Assembly (NCBI RefSeq): GCF_001439785.1
Contig: NZ_JYLI01000030.1
Location: 1-57,029, forward strand
Direction of reading: 5' to 3'
DNA: 57,029 nucleotides
From: Pseudomonas poae
GTDB lineage: Bacteria; Pseudomonadota; Gammaproteobacteria; Pseudomonadales; Pseudomonadaceae
Shown: in pieces, positions 51,224 to 57,029 of the stretch
How the letters are laid out: each line of letters opens with the position of its first letter
Position numbering within the stretch: the first letter of the stretch is position 1
Made by a program: the position numbers and the translations under genes
The notes under the pieces: model-generated
Databases searched by the model: none
The model's input: the letters and a program-made list of their open reading frames with translations, nothing else
Told to the model about the DNA's origin: nothing

Positions 51224-52156
51224 CTAGCCGTGATCTGCTGCCTTGATCCGGTCGACTACCCGGGATGCGAGGTCATCAGGGCGGAATTTGGCCAGGAAGT
51301 CATCGGCGCCGACTTTCTTGACCATTGCCTGATTGAAAACACCCGACAACGAAGTATGCAGGATGATATGCAATTTTTGCATGCGTGGATCGTTGCGTAT
51401 CTCGGCCGTCAGGGTGTAGCCATCCATTTCCGGCATTTCGATGTCGGAAATCATCATCAGAAACTCTTCTTCCGGCTTCTTGCCCTCGTCCACCAGCTTG
51501 CGCAGGTAATCCAGGGCCTGGCGACCATCATTGAGGGCCACCACCTCCACACCGACGGTTTGCAGGCAACGGGTTACCTGCTTGCGCGCCACGGAAGAGT
51601 CATCCACCGTCAGCACGCGCAGCGAAATCGCCTTGTGCGCCGTGTCGGCATCCACCACGCCCACCGAGATGTTCTCCGAGGTCGGTGCCACTTCAGCGAG
51701 GATCTTCTCCACGTCGATAATTTCCACCAACTGGTTGTCGACCCGCGTCACTGCCGTGAGGTAGTGATCGCGACCGGTGCCCTTGGGCGGCGGATGGATC
51801 TCTTCCCAGTTCATGTTGACGATGCGCTCCACCGAGCGCACCAGGAAACCCTGGGTCTTGGTGTTGTACTCAGTGATGATCACGAACGGGCTCTGGCGAT
51901 CCTGCAGCCCGGCGGAACCGGTGGCCAGCGCCAGATCAAGAATCGGAATGGTCGCGCCCCGGATGTTGGCCACGCCACACACCACCGGGCTGGACTTGGG
52001 CATGATTGTCAGCTTGGGGCACTGCAGCACTTCCCGCACTTTAAACACGTTGATGCCATACAGCTGCTTGCCGTCCAGACGAAACAACAGCAACTCGAGG
52101 CGATTCTGCCCTACCAGCTGTGTGCGCTGGTTTACTGAATCCATTACACCTGCCAT
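51224..52156 (-). CDS. cheV: Chemotaxis coupling protein CheV
   Basis: 310 residues. CheW-like domain about 20-155 (ELLLFRLDGKQLYGINVFKVREVL, VVCGVANIRGATIPILDLA), then a receiver domain about 178-305 with LTVDDSSVARKQV, phospho-Asp in MMISDIEMPEMDGY and KVGADDFLAKF. CheV couples receptors to CheA and adapts by phosphorylation. Divergent from flgA across 80 bases. Confidence 0.94.
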   Translation of the reverse strand: MAGVMDSVNQRTQLVGQNRLELLLFRLDGKQLYGINVFKVREVLQCPKLTIMPKSSPVVCGVANIRGATIPILDLALATGSAGLQDRQSPFVIITEYNTKTQGFLVRSVERIVNMNWEEIHPPPKGTGRDHYLTAVTRVDNQLVEIIDVEKILAEVAPTSENISVGVVDADTAHKAISLRVLTVDDSSVARKQVTRCLQTVGVEVVALNDGRQALDYLRKLVDEGKKPEEEFLMMISDIEMPEMDGYTLTAEIRNDPRMQKLHIILHTSLSGVFNQAMVKKVGADDFLAKFRPDDLASRVVDRIKAADHG

Positions 52157-52209
52157 GCCCAGACTCCTACGCTAAACCTTTGGGGGTGCGACGCGCACTC
52201 CACTCTAAA

Positions 52210-52225
52210 CGGCACGAGCTTTGCT
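52210..52225 (+). promoter_or_regulatory. Sigma-54 promoter of flgA
   Basis: GGCACG-AGCT-TTGCT with GG at 52211 and GC at 52223, twelve bases apart as required. It is only 11 bases from the flgA ATG. Confidence 0.75.
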
Positions 52226-52236
52226 ATTTATTGGTC

Positions 52237-52995
52237 ATGGACCTTAAAACGACAGTTTCCCGACGCCTTCCAACGTACCGCAGATTGCTTTGCGTCACGC
52301 TGACATTGCTTGCCTTGGGCTCAGGCGCAGCGGCTCGCGCCGACAACGTCACCCTGCCTGATCTCCTTATCGGCGTCACTCAGGGCTTTCTTGAGTTCAC
52401 TGTAGAAGATTATCTGGCCAGCACACAGACGCCGGGCCGTTATGAGATCGAGGTCAAGCAGCTCGACCCACGTTTGCGCATGCCGATGTGCGACAAGGAA
52501 TTGACAGCCAGCCTGGAAAGCCCGGCCCAGCCAATCGGGCGCGTGACGGTAAAAGTACGTTGCGAAGGTGCGTCGCCCTGGACCGTGTTCGTGCCGGCCC
52601 AGGTCAAATTGTTCCGCGACGTGGTGGTGGTGGCGCGCCCACTCAAGCGCACCGGCATCATCGGTTTCGAGGATGTGGTGCTGCGTGAACGCGACATCAG
52701 CCAGATCAGCCAGGGCTATCTGACCTCGGTCGACCAAGCCATCGGGCAGAAACTGACCCGACCAGTGGTTACCGACCAGGTAATAACCCTCGTCCACCTG
52801 GAACAGGCCGAGGTCATCCGCAAAGGCGATCAGGTGGTGATTTCCGCCAGCAGTGGCGGGCTGAACGTGAGAATGCCGGGGGAAGCGCTGTCCAACGGCG
52901 GCATGAGTGAACAGATTCGGGTGAAGAACCTCAACTCCAACCGCGTGATCAAGGCACGCGTGACGGCCCCTGGCCAAGTGGAGGTGGCTTTATAG
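52237..52995 (+). CDS. flgA: Flagellar P-ring assembly chaperone FlgA
   Basis: 252 residues from MDLKTTVSRRLPTYRR. Signal peptide with hydrophobic core LLCVTLTLLALGSGAAA, cleavage near ARA-D. SAF domain in the C-terminal half: PLKRTGIIGFEDVVLRERDISQ, IGQKLTRPVVTDQVITLVHLEQAEVIRKGDQVVI, ending NLNSNRVIKARVTAPGQVEV. It works in the periplasm for P-ring formation. There is no ribosome site before the ATG, and the sigma-54 promoter ends next to it. Confidence 0.92.
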   Translation: MDLKTTVSRRLPTYRRLLCVTLTLLALGSGAAARADNVTLPDLLIGVTQGFLEFTVEDYLASTQTPGRYEIEVKQLDPRLRMPMCDKELTASLESPAQPIGRVTVKVRCEGASPWTVFVPAQVKLFRDVVVVARPLKRTGIIGFEDVVLRERDISQISQGYLTSVDQAIGQKLTRPVVTDQVITLVHLEQAEVIRKGDQVVISASSGGLNVRMPGEALSNGGMSEQIRVKNLNSNRVIKARVTAPGQVEVAL

Positions 52996-53073
52996 AGCAC
53001 TGGTATAGGACGCCGGGTTTTCCTACACTGTGGGCGAGACTTTCGTGCGCACAGTTTTATTGTCTATCGAGCC

Positions 53074-53100
53074 TAAAGTTTGTTTGGGTATGGCCGAAAA
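53074..53100 (+). promoter_or_regulatory. Sigma-28 (FliA) promoter of flgMN
   Basis: TAAAGTTT (53074-53081), 11 bases, GCCGAAAA (53093-53100): full -35 consensus and six of eight in the -10. The flgM ATG is 37 bases downstream. Confidence 0.92.
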
Positions 53101-53136
53101 CATGGCAAGCGTCCAAATACCCAGAGGTTTTTTATC

Positions 53137-53463
53137 ATGGTCATCGATTTCAGCCGTTTAAATAACTCCCCGGCATTGCCAGGTACTACGCGCACCAGCG
53201 GCACCAAAGAAAGCGCAGAAGCCAAGGCCCAGCCAGCGCCTGCCGCCAAGACGGAACAGGCCAGCGCCAGCCAGAGCGGGGAATCCGTACACTTGAGCAA
53301 TGAGGCTCAGCAGTTGCAGAAGGTCACTGACTCGCTGCGCGACCAACCGGTTGTCAACAAAGCCCGCGTGGCCGAATTGAAACAGGCGATCGCCGATGGC
53401 AGCTACAAAGTCGACAGCAACCGCGTAGCCAGCAAGCTGCTTAATTTCGAAGCCGAGCGCTAG
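53137..53463 (+). CDS. flgM: Anti-sigma-28 factor FlgM
   Basis: 108 residues: MVIDFSRLNNSPALPG, a low-complexity Ala/Lys/Gln middle, and the FliA-binding C-terminus VHLSNEAQQLQKVTDSLRDQPVVNKARVAELKQAIADGSYKVDSNRVASKLLNFE. It holds FliA inactive until exported through the finished hook. CCAGAGG precedes the ATG. Confidence 0.94.
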   Translation: MVIDFSRLNNSPALPGTTRTSGTKESAEAKAQPAPAAKTEQASASQSGESVHLSNEAQQLQKVTDSLRDQPVVNKARVAELKQAIADGSYKVDSNRVASKLLNFEAER

Positions 53464-53511
53464 GCACTGGCCTGCGCCGGGCTTTTGGACGCTTAAACCC
53501 CAAGGCCTGCC

Positions 53512-53982
53512 ATGCACCACGACGAAACCTTGCTTGAACTGATCATCGATGATCTGGCGCCGACGCAACAATTGCTCGAGCTGCTCAAAGAAGAATCCCT
53601 GGCCCTCTACGGTCGGGACATGCCCTTGCTCGAAGAAATACTGGCGCGCAAACAATCGTTGATTGTCCTGCTCGAACAGCACGGCAAGAAGCGCAGCCAG
53701 ATTCTGACCAGCCTCGGCCTGCCGGCCGACCACGACGGCCTCGCCCAGTTGGCCAGCCATTCCTCGGTTGGCGACCAATTGCTGGCACAGAGCAAAGCGC
53801 TCAACCAATTGCTCACCCAGTGCCAGGAAGCCAATTTGCTCAACGGCCAGTCGATCCAGCTGCAGCAAGCTACGACCGCCAATCAGTTGCGTATACTTCA
53901 TGGCGGTGAGCCACCTGCGCTGTACAACGCTCAGGGTTCCACCTCCCGCCTGGTCAAACCCAGTACCCGCAGCCAAGCCTGA
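53512..53982 (+). CDS. flgN: Flagellar export chaperone FlgN
   Basis: 156 residues, mostly helical: LLELIIDDLAPTQQLLELLKEESLALYGRDMPLLEEILARKQSLIVLLEQHGKKRSQIL, then QLLTQCQEANLLNGQSIQLQQATTANQLRILHG. It is the chaperone for hook-junction proteins FlgK and FlgL. 48 bases after flgM. Confidence 0.9.
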   Translation: MHHDETLLELIIDDLAPTQQLLELLKEESLALYGRDMPLLEEILARKQSLIVLLEQHGKKRSQILTSLGLPADHDGLAQLASHSSVGDQLLAQSKALNQLLTQCQEANLLNGQSIQLQQATTANQLRILHGGEPPALYNAQGSTSRLVKPSTRSQA

Positions 53983-54078
53983 GTTTGGTTTGCAGCGTGG
54001 CCTATCCAAGGCGCGCCACATACTGGCAAAATGCCGGTTCTTGCGAGTAGTCGTATTTTGTCTGGAGATGGAAGAACC

Positions 54079-54828
54079 GTGTTCAACGCCCTTAATGCGG
54101 AAGATGCCCCGCAGCCACCCAAGGTGCTCACCACGCCTCTGGAAATCGCCAGCACGTTGCGGATGCTGCAAGAAAGCCATGACCCGCTGATCATCACCTT
54201 CCACGAACGCAGCCAGCGCTTCCAGAGTTACCTGGTGGACGTGGACCGCGACGGCAAGATCCTGATCATGGACGAAATGATCCCGCGCGATGGTGAACGT
54301 CACCTTGAGAGCGGCGAACCGTTTCGCATCGAGGGCTTCCACGATGGCGTGCGTGTCGCTTGGGAAAGCAACGGCACCCTCGCCATCAGCGAGAAAGATG
54401 GCCACCGTATCTATACCGGCAACATGCCGGACGAGGTGGTTTATCATCAGCGCCGCAATGCCTTCCGCGCCGCGCTGAAGCTGGCTCAACTGGTGAACAT
54501 TGAGCTGGGTGGCGAAAGGCTCAAATTTCCGGCCAACGGAAAACTGCTCGATATCTCCGCCACTGGCTGCAAACTACGCTTTGAGGGCGATATCTCGGAG
54601 CGCCTGCAACTGGGCCAGGTTTACGACCGGTTTATCGCAGCCCTGCCTTTTGGCAACATGACCACGTCCGTCGAATTGCGTCACCTGCATTTCGAGGATC
54701 GCATCAATACCACCTTTGCCGGCGTGCGCTTTCATAACATGAGCGGTCTTGTGCAGCGTCAGGTCGAACGCTTCGTATATCAACTGCAACGCGAAGCGCG
54801 GCGGTTCGACAAGGACGATGATTTCTGA
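54079..54828 (+). CDS. flgZ: PilZ-domain c-di-GMP flagellar brake (FlgZ/YcgR)
   Basis: 249 residues from GTG at 54079 (FNALNAEDAPQPPKVL), the start that fits Pseudomonas FlgZ; an upstream frame start is less likely. N-terminal YcgR domain, then PilZ with the c-di-GMP motifs RRNAFR (RxxxR) near 140 and DISATGCKL (DxSxxG) near 171. It binds c-di-GMP and slows the flagellar motor. Third gene of the flgMN unit. Confidence 0.9.
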   Translation: MFNALNAEDAPQPPKVLTTPLEIASTLRMLQESHDPLIITFHERSQRFQSYLVDVDRDGKILIMDEMIPRDGERHLESGEPFRIEGFHDGVRVAWESNGTLAISEKDGHRIYTGNMPDEVVYHQRRNAFRAALKLAQLVNIELGGERLKFPANGKLLDISATGCKLRFEGDISERLQLGQVYDRFIAALPFGNMTTSVELRHLHFEDRINTTFAGVRFHNMSGLVQRQVERFVYQLQREARRFDKDDDF

Positions 54829-54844
54829 CAGGGCGAATCGCGAC

Positions 54845-54883
54845 AAAAAAACGGGTAGATCCTGACAGGATCTGCCCGTTTTT
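54845..54883. terminator. Bidirectional terminator between flgZ and the MFS gene
   Basis: AAAACGGG-AGATCCTG pairs with CAGGATCT-CCCGTTTT (one T/G bulge) with A-run and T-run on the two sides. Confidence 0.88.
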
Positions 54884-54887
54884 GCTT

Positions 54888-56279
54888 TCAGGGGCGCGCC
54901 CTGCTGAGGTCATGAGGGTGTTCTTCCGGGTCCATTGGTGTCACAGCTGCTTCAGCGTCTGGTTCGTCAACCGGTGGCGGCGACTCGGATTCAGGTTCAG
55001 GTTCAGCGTCCGGGACCGGTGTCTGCATCTGTTCCTGCACCACCGCTTCATCCACACGCGGATCCAACGCAGCCACCAGTGGCGAACTGGACATGCTGTC
55101 GGGCATCGCCACATGGTGCAACGGCGCATCGTCCACCTGATGCAGGTTGGTCACAGCCTTCGGCCGGATGCGCCATACAAGGATCAGGGCACACAGGCTG
55201 AAAAACGCATACAGCATGTGGCTGCCAAACATCTTCATTACCACACCGGCCAACAGCGGTCCGATGCTGGCACCCACGCCGTAGGTCACCAGCAGCATGG
55301 CTGTCAGCGACACGCGGCGGTCACCTTCGACATGGTCATTGGAAAACGCCACGGCCAGCGGGTACAGACAGAACTGCACCAACGAACAGAAAAAGCCCGC
55401 AACGAACAATACTTCCAAAGGCACCCTGGTCATGATCGCCAATGGCAGTGCCGCTACCGCCAGGCACAAGGCGAAACAGCGGATCAGCAACGCGCGGTCA
55501 TAACGATCCGACAACCAGCCCAACGGCCACTGCACCAACAACCCGGCAAAAATGCATGAGCCCATGAACAGGCCGACCTGCTCAGTGGTCAGCCCCTGCT
55601 GGGACGCATACAGCGGCGCCAAACCGTAGAACGAACCGACGATCAACCCGGCCCCCAGCACCGTACTCAGCGACTGCGGCACGCGCTTTATAAAGAAGCG
55701 CGGCTCCATCGGCGCCGGGTGCAGGGGCGCCGGGTGAATGCGGCGCGTCATGGCCACCGGTACCAGGCACAGGGCAAAGCACAAAGCCACCAGCATCAGC
55801 AGCTCCAACCCGAGCTGGGGATGCATCACCAGGATCAACTGACCCAGCACCAGACCCAGGTAGGAGGCGATCATGTAACCGCTGAATACCAGGCCACGCT
55901 GCTTGGCTTCGGCCTGCTCATTGAGCCAGCTCTCGATGACCATGTATTGGCACATCATCCCCAAGCCCACGATGACACGCAGTACGATCCAGGCCGGCAG
56001 CCAATTGATCAGACCATGGCCCAGCACGGCCGCACCGACGATGCCGGCACAGGTGGCATAGGCACGAATATGCCCGACGCGGGCGATCAGGCGGTGCCCG
56101 ATCTTGCCGCCCAGCACTAGGCCGAAATAGTTGGCGGCCATCAAGGCACCCACCCACAGGCTGTCGACATGATCGGCCGCAAGGCGCAGTGCCAGGTAAG
56201 TACTGAGCAGGCCTGAGCCGATCAGCATCATTAATGAGGCGAAATAAAGGGCTCGAAAAGATTTCCAGATTTGGCGCAT
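54888..56279 (-). CDS. MFS transporter (YcaD-like)
   Basis: 463 residues with 12 hydrophobic spans in about 1-385: GLLSTYLALRLAADHVDSLWVGALMAANYFGLVLGGKIGHRLIARVGHIRAY near the front (motif A region), ESWLNEQAEAKQRGLVFSGYMIASYLGLVLGQ, and WLSDRYDRALLIRCFAL. This is the YcaD subgroup; the cargo is unknown. The last 70 residues are a cytoplasmic Glu/Pro/Asp-rich tail (PDAEPEPESESPPPVDEPDAE), longer than in E. coli. In Pseudomonas it is commonly found beside flgZ. Confidence 0.88.
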   Translation of the reverse strand: MRQIWKSFRALYFASLMMLIGSGLLSTYLALRLAADHVDSLWVGALMAANYFGLVLGGKIGHRLIARVGHIRAYATCAGIVGAAVLGHGLINWLPAWIVLRVIVGLGMMCQYMVIESWLNEQAEAKQRGLVFSGYMIASYLGLVLGQLILVMHPQLGLELLMLVALCFALCLVPVAMTRRIHPAPLHPAPMEPRFFIKRVPQSLSTVLGAGLIVGSFYGLAPLYASQQGLTTEQVGLFMGSCIFAGLLVQWPLGWLSDRYDRALLIRCFALCLAVAALPLAIMTRVPLEVLFVAGFFCSLVQFCLYPLAVAFSNDHVEGDRRVSLTAMLLVTYGVGASIGPLLAGVVMKMFGSHMLYAFFSLCALILVWRIRPKAVTNLHQVDDAPLHHVAMPDSMSSSPLVAALDPRVDEAVVQEQMQTPVPDAEPEPESESPPPVDEPDAEAAVTPMDPEEHPHDLSRARP

Positions 56280-56517
56280 CGGCGTTCCGAGCGGCTCCTT
56301 GCAGTGGGGGTCAGGGCTAGCGGAATGATAGTCCCGTGTCGCCGAATCCGGACAGGCGATACGCGCTGTTTGCGGAGATTAATTTGTTCAAAATGATTAA
56401 CTACAGCTCAGACGCCGCGCGAGCGCATGGAAGGTACACCTTCAAGAGAAATACAGGATGCCCCTGCTGTGAACCCGGATCAGTAGCAAGGTTCGACTGG
56501 ATCCGCGCCAAACGCGC

Positions 56518-56556
56518 ACAAAAAAGCCCCGGCAGCCAAATGAGCTGTGCGGGGCT
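56518..56556 (-). terminator. Minus-strand terminator after a tRNA-like 3' end
   Basis: AGCCCC-GGCAGC pairs with GCTGTGC-GGGGCT, with a T-run on the minus strand. No coding gene ends here on that strand, so it appears to follow an RNA or a lost gene. Confidence 0.7.
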
Positions 56557-56559
56557 CTG

Positions 56560-57029
56560 AATCTGGTGTCCCAGGGCCGGTTCGAACCCTTATCTGGGTG
56601 AACCGACCTGGAATCTTAAATTCGATATAATATTTATCAATGATAATCAATGAGATACACCGACGCAAGGAGAATATTTATAATAAGTGCCCAGACTTCT
56701 CTTTAGACGATGCAAGCTGAGCCATTTAGGCTGAATCAAAGAGAATCTTCGAAAGGTTTAGGGGAGAAATCGCAGCTTTTCAGCTCAAAGAAGAGGCCGT
56801 TAAGGCTTGGTGGCTGCGCAAGTTTAGGTGTAGGGTGAGGAGGTCAAGTATGCTTCAGCACTTGGTATGAGTGGCCACGTGGAGCCGCCCAAGTATATTG
56901 GCCGTAAGCGTCTGCCCAACACATCTTGCTCAATGTTCAGCGTCCGTCTAGAAGCTGAAATCTACCTCGTAAATACCCCGGGCCGCACGGATGCTCACAG
57001 GGCGTGTGACTGGCCTTACGTCACTCAAC
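56560..57029. other. AT-rich terminal region with tRNA-3'-end-like sequence, no convincing gene
   Basis: On the minus strand GGTTCGAACC followed by CCTGGGACACCA (56564 is the last base) looks like the T-loop and CCA end of a tRNA, but the T-stem and a full cloverleaf cannot be drawn. Beyond about 56610 the base composition falls well below the rest of the window (for example ATATAATATTTATCAATGAT). There are only short frames, one of 54 codons from ATG 56867 open to the edge. It resembles an attachment site or decayed insert. Confidence 0.4.

Noticed and set aside
56560..56640. A complete tRNA or tmRNA gene on the minus strand
   Set aside because: T-loop and ACCA end are visible but the T-stem does not pair and no acceptor partner or anticodon arm can be drawn.

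Overview
The window is chromosomal DNA of a fluorescent Pseudomonas, most likely the P. fluorescens group. The evidence is gene order: tatD-holB-tmk-mltG-pabC-fabF-acpP-fabG-fabD-plsX-rpmF-yceD / maf / sppA-HAD-rluC / rne, then phoPQ, pcpS, an RstAB-like pair, nrdA and flgBCDE-cheR-cheV-flgA-flgM-flgN-flgZ. Other support is the uniformly GC-rich coding style, REP/REPIN repeats of the GTGGGAG...GGCTTGC type, and nearly complete sequence identity of short motifs with remembered Pseudomonas proteins. I ran no searches; names rest on recognised motifs, length and order.

Left part (1-15.5 kb) is metabolic and more accessory. It begins inside an L-arabinose ABC transporter operon (SDR dehydrogenase, then araF running off the edge) and a GNAT acetyltransferase. 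Next comes a 1345-residue single-module synthetase of the Pls (epsilon-poly-lysine synthetase) type, translationally coupled to its own small phosphopantetheinyl transferase. This is the best candidate in the window for an undescribed natural-product system. Three small stress-type genes follow, then a four-gene operon (GntR regulator, ADP-ribosylglycohydrolase-family protein, NCS1 permease, PfkB kinase) that parallels E. coli yegTUVW with a different transporter. DUF1285, a DUF4823 lipoprotein, moaA and a TetR regulator close this part.

The centre (15.7-33 kb) is core: a probable RgsA small RNA, DNA polymerase III delta-prime, thymidylate kinase, peptidoglycan and folate genes, the fatty-acid/phospholipid initiation cluster, ribosomal protein L32, and RNase E behind a leader of about 700 nt. 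The pilZ gene expected between holB and tatD is absent. A XdhC/MocA pair follows, then dctA with a clear sigma-54 promoter and palindromic upstream sites.

The right part (36.8-56.3 kb) carries phoP-phoQ without oprH, the broad-range phosphopantetheinyl transferase pcpS, an RstAB-like two-component system, nrdA (two ATP cones, without nrdB beside it), the hook/rod operon flgBCDE (sigma-54), an orphan beta-rich gene, cheR-cheV, flgA (sigma-54), flgMN (sigma-28) and flgZ, then an MFS transporter. The last 0.7 kb becomes AT-rich, holds no convincing gene, and begins with a tRNA-3'-end-like sequence followed by a terminator; it looks like the edge of an island or a decayed insertion.
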